Positions 8,137-16,789 of a stretch of 38,406 bases of DNA are shown one piece after another. The number at the start of each line of letters is the position of its first letter. Position 1 is the stretch's first letter. The position numbers and the translations under genes were made by a program. Under the pieces are notes generated by a model, which was given only the letters and a program-made list of their open reading frames with translations, had not been told where the DNA came from and did no database searches. Origin of the DNA: Candidatus Aphodovivens avistercoris (GTDB lineage Bacteria > Actinomycetota > Coriobacteriia > Coriobacteriales > Eggerthellaceae); the NCBI GenBank assembly GCA_018710945.1, contig DVIW01000028.1, positions 1-38,406 of the forward strand. Direction: 5' to 3'.

Positions 8137-11100
8137 TTACCCGAAGTACTTCACGCCGCCTTCGAAGATGGGCTGGTAGAGGTTGCCGGGCACGTTCTTG
8201 TACAGACCCGCGCCCGAGCGCTCGGAGTGGCCCATCTTGCCGAACACGCGGCCGTCGGGGCTCGTGATACCCTCGATGGCCAAAAGCGACCCGTTCGGGT
8301 TCACGTCCAGGTCCATGCTCGGCACGCCGTCGGCGTCCACGTACTGCGTCGCCACCTGGCCGTTCGCCACCAGCCTGTCCAGCAGCTCCTGCGGCGCCAC
8401 GAAACGGCCCTCGCCGTGGCTGATCGCCACGGTGTGCACGTCGCCCACCTTGCACTCGGACAGCCACGGCGACAGGCTTGACGCCACACGCGTGCGCACG
8501 AGGCGGCTCTGGTGGCGGCCCACCGTGTTGAACGTGAGCGTGGCGCAGTCGGCGTCCATCGGGCGAATCTCGCCATAGGGCACAAGCCCCAGCTTCACGA
8601 GCGCCTGGAAGCCGTTGCAGATGCCCAGCATGAGGCCGTCGCGCTTCTGCAGCAGCTCGTGCACCGCCTCGGACACCTCGGGCGCGCGGAAGAACGCCGT
8701 GATAAACTTCGCCGAGCCGTCGGGCTCGTCGCCGCCCGAGAAGCCGCCGGGGATCATGACGATCTGGCTCTCACGGATGCGGCGCGCCAGCTCGCGCGTG
8801 CTCTCGGCCACGGCCGCGGGCGTGAGGTTGTTGATGACGAACACGTCGGCCACCGCGCCCGCACGCTCGAACGCGCGCGCCGTGTCGTACTCGCAGTTGT
8901 TGCCGGGAAACACCGGGATGACCACGCGCGGCTTCGCCTTCGCAAGCGGGCCCTCGTAGATGTGGGGCTTGACCATGGTGAACGAGAGCGGCTCGACCTC
9001 CGGCGCCGTGGCGCGCTCCTCGGCGGGCGTGCGGTACGGGAAGATGCCCTCGATGCCGCTCTCCCACACCTCCTGCAGCTCGGCGAGGTCGATCACCTCG
9101 TCGTAGGCCGCGAGCTCGTACGCCTCGGTGGTCGTGCCGAGGTCGGTGACGGTCGCGCCCGCCACCGCAGGCAGGTCGAACCCGTCGGCCAGCTCCACGA
9201 CGAAGCTGCCGTAGGCGCGGTCGAACAGGTCGCGGCAGCCGCCCTCGTAGTATTCGTCGGACACCGCGAAGCCGATGCGGTTGCCGAGACACGCCTTGAA
9301 CACCGCCTCGGCCAGGCCGCCGAAGCCCGCCGTGGACGCCGACAGCACGGCGCCCTCGCGCACGAGCTTCTCCACCGCGTCGAACACCGCGATCAGCGAT
9401 TCCGCCTCAGGCAGCAGCCCGTCCTCACGGTACGCCGGCTCGATGAGCTTCACGCGGTGCCTCGCGCCCTTGAACTCGGGCGATACCACGTTGCCCACCT
9501 TGCCCGTGGCCACGGCGAACGAGATGAGCGTGGGCGGCACATCCAGATCCTCGAACGAGCCCGACATGGAGTCCTTGCCGCCGATGGCGCCCACGCCCAA
9601 ATCGACCTGCGCCATGAGCGCGCCAAGCACCGCCGCCACCGGCTTGCCCCAGCGGTCGGCCTCGTTGCGCAGCTTCTCGAAGTACTCCTGGAAGCTCAGG
9701 TACATGGTCTCGCGCGCGAAGCCCGTGGCGATGAGCTTCGCTACGCTTTCCACCACGGAGAGGTACGCGCCGCGGAACTGGTCGGCCTCCATGATGTAGG
9801 GGTTGAAGCCCCAGGCCATCGCCGAGCACGTGGTGGTCTCGCCGAACACGGGGAACTTCGCCACCATGGCCTGTGCGGGCGCGAGCTGCGTCTTGCCGCC
9901 GAAGGGCATGAGCACCGTGGCCGCACCGATGGTGGAGTCGAAGCGCTCGGAGAGACCCTTGTTCGAGCACACGTTCAGATCGCCCACGAGCGCGCGCATG
10001 GCGTCCGCGAAGGAATCTTCCTCGTCGGCGCCCGGCACGAGCGGCACCGTGCTCTCGTACACGTCCTCCAGCGTGCCGAGCTCCTTCTTGACGAGCTCGG
10101 CCATCTCGCTGTCGGGGTCGATGGGCGCCATGCCCTGCAGCCCCACGTGCGCCTTCTGGTGCTTCGGCGCGCCGTTGCTGGCGAGGAAGGCGCGCGACAG
10201 ATCCACGATGGCGTCGCCGCGCCACGTCATACGCATGCGCGGCTCTTCGGTGACCTCGGCCACCACGGTGGCTTCCAGGTTCTCTTCGCGCGCATAGCCC
10301 ATGAACTCGTCCACGTCGGCGGCGGACAGCGCCACCGCCATGCGCTCCTGGCTCTCGGCGATGGCAAGCTCCGTGCCGTCCAGGCCGTCGTACTTCTTGG
10401 GAACCACGTCCAGGTTCACGGCGATGCCGTCGCACAGCTCGCCGATGGCCACGCTCACGCCGCCTGCGCCGAAGTCGTTGCAGCGCTTGATCAGGCGGCA
10501 CGCGTCGGTGCGGCGGAACAGGCGCTGCAGCTTGCGCTCGACCGGCGCGTTGCCCTTCTGCACTTCGGCACCGCATTCCTCCACGCTCGCCGTGCTCTGG
10601 GCCTTGGACGAACCCGTGGCGCCGCCGATGCCGTCGCGGCCCGTGCGGCCGCCCAGCAGCACCACCACGTCGCCCGGCGCGGGGCACTCGCGGCGCACGT
10701 TCTTCGCCGGCGCGGCGCCCACGACGGCGCCCACCTCCATGCGCTTGGCCACGTAGCCGGGGTGGTAGATCTCGCTCACCTGGCCGGTTGCCAGGCCGAT
10801 CTGGTTGCCGTAGCTCGAGTAGCCCGCCGCGGCCTCGGTGACGATCTTGCGCTGCGGCAGCTTGCCGGGAAGCGTCTGCTCCACCGGCACCGTCGGGTCG
10901 CCCGCACCCGTCACGCGCATGGCCTGGTACACGTAGCTGCGGCCGGAAAGCGGGTCGCGGATGGCGCCGCCCACGCAGGTGGCCGCGCCGCCGAACGGCT
11001 CGATCTCGGTGGGATGGTTGTGCGTCTCGTTCTTGAACAGGAACAACCAGTCCTCGTCCTGCCCGTCAACGTCGACCGTCACCTTCACGGTGCACGCGTT

Positions 11101-12033
11101 GATCTCCTCGGACTCATCAAGGTTCTTCAGGATGCCCTGCGCCTTGAGCCACTTCGCGCCGATGGTGCCCATATCCATGAGGCAGACGGGCTTCTCGTCG
11201 CGACCGAGCTCGTGGCGCATCTCCAGGTAGCGGTCGAACGCAGCCTGCACTACTTCGTCATCGATGGTCACCTCGTCCAGCACCGTGCCGAACGTGGTGT
11301 GGCGGCAGTGGTCCGACCAGTAGGTGTCCACCACCTTCACCTCGGTGATGGTGGGGTCGCGCTGCTCTTCGTCGCTGAAGTACTTCTGGAAGAACACGAT
11401 GTCGGCGAGGTCCATGGCCAGCCCGCGCTCGGCAATGAACGCCGCCAGGCCCGCCTCGTCCAGTTCGCGGAAGCCGTCGAGCACCTCGACCGCGGGCGGC
11501 TCGGGGTACACCGCGGCCAGCGTGTCGTGCAGCGCAAGGTCGGTCTCGCGCGCTTCTACGGGGTTGATCACGTAGTGCTTGATGGCGTCCTGCGTCTCGG
11601 GCGCAAGCGCGCAATCGAACACGTAGAGCTTCGCGCAGCGCACCGCGGGGCGCTCGCCCTGAGAGATGAGCTGCACGCACTCGGCGGCGGAGTCGGCGCG
11701 CTGGTCGAACTGGCCGGGCAGCGCCTCGACGGCGAACAGGAAGGAGCCGTCCGGGCACGCGATAATGCCCTGGCCGCTGCCCGCCGCGCCCATGCGCACG
11801 CCCGCAACCGGCAGCTCGCGGGCGGCGTCGTCGGACTGCGGCTCGGAGAACACCGTGGGGATGCAGCTCTCGAACAGCTCTTCCGAGATGCCCTCCACAT
11901 CGTAGACGTTGATGATGCGCAGCCCCGCCGTCGCCGGCAGGCCGTCCGCGATGACGGTGCGCAGCTCGGCGAGCAGCTGCCGCGCCTCCACGTCGAATCC
12001 GGGCTTCTTCTCAACATACACGCGCAAAACCAT
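8137..12033 (-). CDS. purL: Phosphoribosylformylglycinamidine synthase, single-chain
   Basis: A 1298-residue enzyme joining the FGAM synthase ATPase part and a C-terminal glutaminase. ATPase-half motifs include VVDTYWSDHCRHTTFG, ETHNHPTEIEPFGGAATC and IGGKDSMSGSF. The class-I amidotransferase part has IPVFPGNNCEYDTA, nucleophile Cys1139 in LGICNGFQALV, and His1269/Glu1271 in MGHSER. It catalyses the fourth purine step, FGAR plus glutamine plus ATP to FGAM. Length and motifs fit the one-chain clade seen in clostridia and coriobacteria rather than the split PurL/PurQ/PurS. Start 12033 (MVLRVYVEKKPG) has GGAAGG upstream; the frame is open further but without homology. Confidence 0.96.
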   Translation of the reverse strand: MVLRVYVEKKPGFDVEARQLLAELRTVIADGLPATAGLRIINVYDVEGISEELFESCIPTVFSEPQSDDAARELPVAGVRMGAAGSGQGIIACPDGSFLFAVEALPGQFDQRADSAAECVQLISQGERPAVRCAKLYVFDCALAPETQDAIKHYVINPVEARETDLALHDTLAAVYPEPPAVEVLDGFRELDEAGLAAFIAERGLAMDLADIVFFQKYFSDEEQRDPTITEVKVVDTYWSDHCRHTTFGTVLDEVTIDDEVVQAAFDRYLEMRHELGRDEKPVCLMDMGTIGAKWLKAQGILKNLDESEEINACTVKVTVDVDGQDEDWLFLFKNETHNHPTEIEPFGGAATCVGGAIRDPLSGRSYVYQAMRVTGAGDPTVPVEQTLPGKLPQRKIVTEAAAGYSSYGNQIGLATGQVSEIYHPGYVAKRMEVGAVVGAAPAKNVRRECPAPGDVVVLLGGRTGRDGIGGATGSSKAQSTASVEECGAEVQKGNAPVERKLQRLFRRTDACRLIKRCNDFGAGGVSVAIGELCDGIAVNLDVVPKKYDGLDGTELAIAESQERMAVALSAADVDEFMGYAREENLEATVVAEVTEEPRMRMTWRGDAIVDLSRAFLASNGAPKHQKAHVGLQGMAPIDPDSEMAELVKKELGTLEDVYESTVPLVPGADEEDSFADAMRALVGDLNVCSNKGLSERFDSTIGAATVLMPFGGKTQLAPAQAMVAKFPVFGETTTCSAMAWGFNPYIMEADQFRGAYLSVVESVAKLIATGFARETMYLSFQEYFEKLRNEADRWGKPVAAVLGALMAQVDLGVGAIGGKDSMSGSFEDLDVPPTLISFAVATGKVGNVVSPEFKGARHRVKLIEPAYREDGLLPEAESLIAVFDAVEKLVREGAVLSASTAGFGGLAEAVFKACLGNRIGFAVSDEYYEGGCRDLFDRAYGSFVVELADGFDLPAVAGATVTDLGTTTEAYELAAYDEVIDLAELQEVWESGIEGIFPYRTPAEERATAPEVEPLSFTMVKPHIYEGPLAKAKPRVVIPVFPGNNCEYDTARAFERAGAVADVFVINNLTPAAVAESTRELARRIRESQIVMIPGGFSGGDEPDGSAKFITAFFRAPEVSEAVHELLQKRDGLMLGICNGFQALVKLGLVPYGEIRPMDADCATLTFNTVGRHQSRLVRTRVASSLSPWLSECKVGDVHTVAISHGEGRFVAPQELLDRLVANGQVATQYVDADGVPSMDLDVNPNGSLLAIEGITSPDGRVFGKMGHSERSGAGLYKNVPGNLYQPIFEGGVKYFG

Positions 12034-12162
12034 GGGGCAGCCTTCCGTCGCATCCGATCCCACCCGCTCCCGCCGTCGTGCCGACGCCGGAACGCCCGCG
12101 CGCCTGCGCGGCCGCGCACGGCCCGAAACTCCGTGCCTGGGGCGTTTTTCCCTGATGGCACC

Positions 12163-12168
12163 ATGATA
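12163..12168 (-). promoter_or_regulatory. Possible purL -10 box
   Basis: TATCAT on the minus strand, about 130 nt before the purL start and downstream of a terminator, so purL may have its own promoter. No clear -35. With the terminator at 12215-12257, this is all that is seen in the 380-bp gap 12034-12414. Confidence 0.35.
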
Positions 12169-12214
12169 CGACACGTTGCGCAGAGGAAGGCCCGCGCCTC
12201 GGCCTCTCGCCACG

Positions 12215-12257
12215 AAAAAAGGCGGCGGCCCCGCGCCGAAACGCAGGGCAGCCGCCT
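12215..12257 (-). terminator. Terminator after the basic membrane protein gene
   Basis: On the minus strand a hairpin with outer stem AGGCGGC (12220-12226)/GCCGCCT (12251-12257) and further internal pairing runs into TTTTTT (12220-12215). It separates this gene from purL. Confidence 0.75.
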
Positions 12258-12414
12258 GTCGAATCCGAATGCAGGGACGATCGCCTTCGGGCGGCTGCGC
12301 GCCCGGGCTGCCGCGTGCCGCCAGCACCGCCGGCCCGCACGGCGCTTCGCGCGCCGCAGCCCGAACCCGCAGTCCAGGCCCAAGCCCGTCCGGCCGCGCA
12401 GCCGCCGCGCCGTC

Positions 12415-13059
12415 CTAGGAAGCCGCTTTCGCGTCCCCTTCCGCGCCGTCCTTGGCCGGCTCGTCCGCAGCCGCATCCGCAGCCTTCTTCTTGCCGCCGA
12501 ACAACCCGCCCAAAAAGCCCTTCTTCTCCGCAGGCTTCTCTTCGGCCGCCTTCGACGCCGCCTCGGCCGCAGCCGCCTTCGCGGCAGCCTTCTCGCGGCG
12601 CTCCTGGGCGCGCTGGCTCTTCGTCTTCTTGGCCTCCATCTGCTCCTGGTACGCGCGGCGGACCTTCTTCATCTTCGAGAACTCAAGCCACAGCGCGCCG
12701 ATGATGAACACGTAGGACAGCACCAGGATGACCATCCATGCGAACTCGCCCAGGTAGTCGCGCAGGAAGAACGACAGCGCCAGGCACACGATGGCCGCGA
12801 TGAGCAGCGCCCACCAGATCTTGCGCAGGCGCCTGTACTCCGGAGTGGGCGGGTTGGCGTACTTGCGGTCCAGATCCGCCTGCTTCTGGCGCTCGGCGCG
12901 GCGGATGGCCTTCTTCTCGGCCTTTGTCTTGGTCTTCGGCTTCACGTGGACCGATGCCGCCGCCTGGGTCTTCGGCTTGGCCGAGGCCGCGCTGCGCCGC
13001 GACTTGCCGCGGTGCTCTTCCTTCTGGTACCGGTCGTTCATGGGGTTGCGTTGGGACAT
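12415..13059 (-). CDS. Two-span membrane protein with charged tails
   Basis: A 214-residue protein not assigned to a known family. It has a basic N-terminal tail (residues 1-75, rich in Lys, Arg, Ala), two membrane spans at about 81-99 (IWWALLIAAIVCLALSFFL) and 106-125 with a short loop, then a Lys/Ala/Glu-rich probable coiled coil (126-180) and a low-complexity tail containing GFLGGLFGGKKK. Both tails are probably cytoplasmic. Start 13059 (MSQRNPMNDRYQ) has only a weak AGAAAGAAG site. It lies between purC and purL on the same strand but has its own terminator. Confidence 0.75.
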   Translation of the reverse strand: MSQRNPMNDRYQKEEHRGKSRRSAASAKPKTQAAASVHVKPKTKTKAEKKAIRRAERQKQADLDRKYANPPTPEYRRLRKIWWALLIAAIVCLALSFFLRDYLGEFAWMVILVLSYVFIIGALWLEFSKMKKVRRAYQEQMEAKKTKSQRAQERREKAAAKAAAAEAASKAAEEKPAEKKGFLGGLFGGKKKAADAAADEPAKDGAEGDAKAAS

Positions 13060-13180
13060 GGTCTTCTTTCTAGCTACGATGGAACGATGGACGGGCGCGA
13101 CGAAGGGCGCAGCGCCGGTCGCAAGCGCCCAGCGCCCGCAGCGGCGGCGAGGCACGCCCGGGCGCCCGCGAAGGGGGACT

Positions 13181-14047
13181 CTAGAACTTCCTGCCCGTGA
13201 TCAGCTCGTAGGCCTGCACATACTTCTGGCTGGTCTTCTCGATGATCTCCTGGGGCAGACGCGGCGGGTTGCCGGTGCGGTCCCAGTTGGCGGTCAGCCA
13301 GTCGCGCACGAACTGCTTGTCGAAGCTGGGCTGGTCCTTGCCCGGCGCGTAGGCGTCGCCCGGCCAGAAGCGCGAGCTGTCGGGCGTCAGCACCTCGTCG
13401 GCCAGGATGACCTTGCCGTCGATCATGCCGAACTCGAACTTCGTGTCGGCGATGATCACGCCGCGCTCGGCCGCGTGGTCGCGCGCGGTGGTGTACACCG
13501 CCAGCGACAGGTCACGCAGCTTCTCGGCGGCCTCGGGCCCGATGACCTCGCAGCAGCGCTCGAAGCTGATGTTCTCGTCGTGGTCGCCGATCTCGGCCTT
13601 GGTGGACGGCGTGAAGATGGGCTCGGGCAGCTTGGACGAGTTGTCCAGGCCCGCCGGCAGCTCGATGCCGCACACAGTGCCCTGCTTGCGGTACTCCTTC
13701 AGGCCGCTGCCGGCCAGATACCCGCGCACGATGCACTCCACGGGGAACATCTCGGCCTTCTTCACCAGCATGAAGCGGCCGCGCAGGTAGTCGGCGTAGG
13801 GCTGGAACTGCTCGGGCAAATCGGCCACGTCGGCGGAGATCAGGTGGTTGTCCACCACGCCGTCAAGCAGCTCGAACCAGAAGCACGACAGGCGCGTGAG
13901 CACCTCGCCCTTGTGCGGGATCTCGTCTTCCAGGATGTAGTCGAACGCCGAGATGCGGTCCGTCGCGACCAGCAGCAGCTTGTCGCCCAGATCGTACAGG
14001 TCGCGCACCTTGCCCTGCGCATCGGGCTTGATGTCAATGGCAGCCAT
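13181..14047 (-). CDS. purC: SAICAR synthetase
   Basis: A 288-residue enzyme. KVRDLYDLGDKLLLVATDRISAFD is the N-terminal signature; VECIVRGYLAGSGLKEY and DTKFEFGMIDGKVILADEVLTPDSSRFW are further hallmarks. It joins CAIR and aspartate with ATP to form SAICAR in purine synthesis. Start 14047 has GAAGGAAG upstream. It is the first gene of the purine block on this strand, with purL two genes on. Confidence 0.97.
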   Translation of the reverse strand: MAAIDIKPDAQGKVRDLYDLGDKLLLVATDRISAFDYILEDEIPHKGEVLTRLSCFWFELLDGVVDNHLISADVADLPEQFQPYADYLRGRFMLVKKAEMFPVECIVRGYLAGSGLKEYRKQGTVCGIELPAGLDNSSKLPEPIFTPSTKAEIGDHDENISFERCCEVIGPEAAEKLRDLSLAVYTTARDHAAERGVIIADTKFEFGMIDGKVILADEVLTPDSSRFWPGDAYAPGKDQPSFDKQFVRDWLTANWDRTGNPPRLPQEIIEKTSQKYVQAYELITGRKF

Positions 14048-14111
14048 GCCTCTGCACTTCCTTCGCGTATCATCGCCACTTCCCACGCAGTGGCCGCGTC
14101 TTCAAAACCGT

Positions 14112-14145
14112 CCGCCGCGCCGACGCATCGCGTGCGGCGCGGCGG
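14112..14145 (-). terminator. Hairpin between the histidine kinase gene and purC
   Basis: CCGCCGCGCCG (14112-14122) pairs with CGGCGCGGCGG (14135-14145); an inner ACGC/GCGT extends the stem past one bulged base. On the minus strand it is followed by ACGGTTTTG, a weak T-tract, so it would end transcripts from the kinase gene. Confidence 0.65.
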
Positions 14146-14201
14146 GACCGGCCCCCTTGAAACGCGCGCCGCCTTGCGGCAGGCGGGCGCAGCGCTCTTC
14201 A

Positions 14202-15872
14202 TTATCCCTCATGTTCGCGCGTTTCGCGCTTGGGTTCGCGCGTTTTCCTGCTTTCCTTCGCTTTGGCGGCCTTCGACTTGCCGGAGCGGTTCGCCTTGGC
14301 GTTCTGGCGCGCCGCCTGCTTGGACTGCCGCGCCTCTTCCACCGGGTCGTACAGCGGAAGGTGGATGGTGAAGCAGGAGCCTTCGCCCTTCTTGCCCTCC
14401 ACCTGCACCCAGCCGCGGTGCCGGTCCACGATCTCCTTCACCACGGCCAGGCCGATGCCCAAACCGCCGCTCGCGCGCGCCCGGCCCGCGTCGGCGCGCC
14501 AGAAGCGCGAGAACACCATCTTGCGTTCCTCCGGCGACAGCCCGATGCCCGCGTCGCGCACCGCGATGGCCGCCATGATGTCGCCGCGCGACACCTTCAC
14601 CGTGATGCGCCCGCCCTCGGGCGTGTAGCGCACCGCGTTGGAGATCAGGTTAGCCGTGGCCTGACGGATCATGTCGGCATCGCCCTTCACCAGGACGTTC
14701 TTCTCCATCTCGTACACCAGCGACAGGCCCGAGTCAGCCACGAACGCCTCGTGCGTGGCAACGATGGACGAGATCAGCTCGCCCACGTCCACCACTTCCT
14801 CCTTCATGGGAGTGGAGCGGTTCTCCAGCCGCGACAGCGAAAGCAGCGCGCTGACCAGGCGCCCCAGGCGCTGCACCTCGGAGTCTACCGTCTCCAGGTG
14901 CTCCTGGTCGGCCTCGAACACGCCGTCCACCATCGCCTCGACGGTGGACTGGATGGCCATCAGCGGCGTGCGCAGCTCGTGCGCCACGTCGGTGGTAAGG
15001 CGGCGCTCCAGCTCGCGGTCCTTCTCGATGGACTCGGCCATCTCGTCAAAGGTCTTGCCCAACTCGGCGATCTCGTCATCGCCGCGCAAGTCGGTGCGGG
15101 CCGACAGGTCGCCCTCTTTGATGGCTTTCGCCGTTTTCGTGATGCGGTTGATGGGGTTCACCAGGCCGCGCGCGAACAGGAAGCCGCAGCACGACGCCAG
15201 CGCGATGGCCACCACCGTGGCAAGCGCCATGGCCTGGTAGGACTTGTTGCGGAATTCCTCGTCAGCCGAGCGCAGCAGCGTGTCGGAGCCCAGCACCCAC
15301 ACGTTCACCGAGCCCACGGCCTGGCCGTCAACCTCGATGGCGGCGGTCGCCATCTGGTCGGGCGAGGGGTCCTTCGGCGCCAGCGAGGTGCTGCCCAGCC
15401 CCGACGAGTCCGACGACATGCGCGTGGAGTCGAACGGCACCGACGTGGAGCTGGAGGCGTCGTAGGGCACCGTGTTGTCCACCACGCGGATACCGATGCC
15501 CGGCGTCATGGCCAGCATCGTGCGCGCCGGCAGCAGCGTTTCGCCGTTGAACGAGCCCGACTCGTCGTAGCGGTCGGCTATCTGGTCGGCCGTGATGGTG
15601 GCGACCGACTCCATGTTGTCGCGCGTGTAGGTTTGGAAGTGCTGCTCCCACACGAACGACACCACGCCGATGGCCACCAGCGCCGTCATGGCGGCGATGA
15701 ACGCGAACGTCAGCGTCAGCCGCGTGGTGTAGGACAGGTTGCGCCAGGAGCGCTTCTTGCGCGGGGCGCCGCGGTCTTCGGGCTTCTCTTCGGCGCCCTT
15801 GCGGCTCCCCTGCTTCTTGTCGGAAAACGGGACGGTGATGCGTTCCACCGATTCGTTGTTCTGCGCCATCAT
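14202..15872 (-). CDS. Sensor histidine kinase
   Basis: A 556-residue membrane kinase. Order: basic cytoplasmic N-tail (1-50), span 1 about 52-75, outside sensor about 76-210 with Ser-rich stretches, span 2 about 213-233, HAMP about 234-286, HisKA with the phospho-acceptor His298 in DVAHELRTPL, then N box (ANLISNAVRYTP), G1 (VRDAGIGLS) and G2 (GGLGIGLAVV). After the ATPase domain comes a Lys/Arg-rich tail of about 40 residues, unusual for the family. ATG 15872 has GGAGG 9 nt upstream; the next codon is also ATG. It lies 36 nt after its response regulator on the same strand. The signal is unknown. Confidence 0.94.
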   Translation of the reverse strand: MMAQNNESVERITVPFSDKKQGSRKGAEEKPEDRGAPRKKRSWRNLSYTTRLTLTFAFIAAMTALVAIGVVSFVWEQHFQTYTRDNMESVATITADQIADRYDESGSFNGETLLPARTMLAMTPGIGIRVVDNTVPYDASSSTSVPFDSTRMSSDSSGLGSTSLAPKDPSPDQMATAAIEVDGQAVGSVNVWVLGSDTLLRSADEEFRNKSYQAMALATVVAIALASCCGFLFARGLVNPINRITKTAKAIKEGDLSARTDLRGDDEIAELGKTFDEMAESIEKDRELERRLTTDVAHELRTPLMAIQSTVEAMVDGVFEADQEHLETVDSEVQRLGRLVSALLSLSRLENRSTPMKEEVVDVGELISSIVATHEAFVADSGLSLVYEMEKNVLVKGDADMIRQATANLISNAVRYTPEGGRITVKVSRGDIMAAIAVRDAGIGLSPEERKMVFSRFWRADAGRARASGGLGIGLAVVKEIVDRHRGWVQVEGKKGEGSCFTIHLPLYDPVEEARQSKQAARQNAKANRSGKSKAAKAKESRKTREPKRETREHEG

Positions 15873-15908
15873 CGTGCGGAACCTCCGTCAGCCGAGCGCG
15901 CGGCGCGG

Positions 15909-16622
15909 CTACTGGCCGTTTTTCGTGGGGTCTTCAAAACGGTAGCCCACGCCGTGCACGGTGTGCAGCCACTTGGGGTTGCGCGGGTTGTCGCCGATCT
16001 TCGCGCGGAGGTTCTTCACGTGGCTGTCGATGGTGCGCTCGTAGCCCTCGAAGTCGTAGCCCAGCACCTTCTCCACCAGCTCCATGCGCGAGTACACGCG
16101 ACCGGGGTAGCGCGACAGCGTGGTGAGCAGCTTGAACTCGCTGGCGGTGAGGTCGATCTCCTTGCCGGACACCATCACCTTGTGGCCCGACACGTCGATG
16201 GTCAGCTCGCCGAACTCCAGCACCTCGCGCTGGGGCTCGGAATCGGCATGCACGCGGCGCAGCAGGGCGCGCACGCGGGCGACCAGCTCGCGGGGGCTGA
16301 ACGGCTTCACCAGGTAGTCATCGGCGCCCAGCTCCAGGCCGATGATGCGGTCCTCCACCTCGCCCTTGGCGGTGAGCATGATGATGGGCACGTCGGAGTT
16401 GTCGCGGATGGCGCGGCAGACGCGCTCGCCGGGTACGCGGGGCAGCATGAGGTCCAAGATCACCAGGTCGAAGTGGTGCTTGCTGAACTCCTCCAGCGCC
16501 TCCTGGCCATCGCCCACGGCGGTCACCCAGTAGTTCTCGCGCTCCAGGTAGGCCGTCACCGCCTCGCGGATCTTCTTCTCGTCCTCAACCAAAAGAATGC
16601 GCCGCGTTTCGTTGCTGCTCAT
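15909..16622 (-). CDS. OmpR-family response regulator
   Basis: A 237-residue regulator. Receiver domain: acidic pair Glu13/Asp14, phospho-acceptor Asp57 in LVILDLMLP, Thr84 and Lys106 (DDYLVKPFSP). The C-terminal winged helix (about 133-232) ends with IDSHVKNLRAKIGD and VHGVGYRFE. Start 16622 has GAGGTGAG upstream. It is first in a two-gene transcript with the kinase at 14202. A 9-bp inverted repeat in its leader could be an autoregulatory site. Confidence 0.95.
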   Translation of the reverse strand: MSSNETRRILLVEDEKKIREAVTAYLERENYWVTAVGDGQEALEEFSKHHFDLVILDLMLPRVPGERVCRAIRDNSDVPIIMLTAKGEVEDRIIGLELGADDYLVKPFSPRELVARVRALLRRVHADSEPQREVLEFGELTIDVSGHKVMVSGKEIDLTASEFKLLTTLSRYPGRVYSRMELVEKVLGYDFEGYERTIDSHVKNLRAKIGDNPRNPKWLHTVHGVGYRFEDPTKNGQ

Positions 16623-16657
16623 GATCTCACCTCGAAAAATCGTCGATGACCTCCGCA

Positions 16658-16738
16658 TTCGGCATGTCCTGCGGCGCCTTGCCGCGCCGAGCGCATGCCG
16701 AACGGGCTTCAGCCCTCGTCTTTGGGTTTATTGTAGCA
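16658..16738 (-). promoter_or_regulatory. Response-regulator promoter and leader inverted repeat
   Basis: On the minus strand TGCTACAAT (16738-16730) is an extended -10. Downstream, TTCGGCATG (16658-16666) and CATGCCGAA (16694-16702) form a 9-bp inverted repeat in the leader, 27 nt apart. Confidence 0.5.
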
Positions 16739-16789
16739 ATTGGCCCCAAGCGCGCCGCCGCCCGTAAGTGAAATGACACAATTAACACC

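Noticed and set aside
8512..13200. A 1562-codon open frame on the plus strand opposite purL and its neighbours.
   Set aside because: It is the mirror of GC-rich minus-strand genes: the protein is mostly Arg, His, Ala, Leu and Gly with no domain, whereas the opposite strand codes PurL with all motifs.
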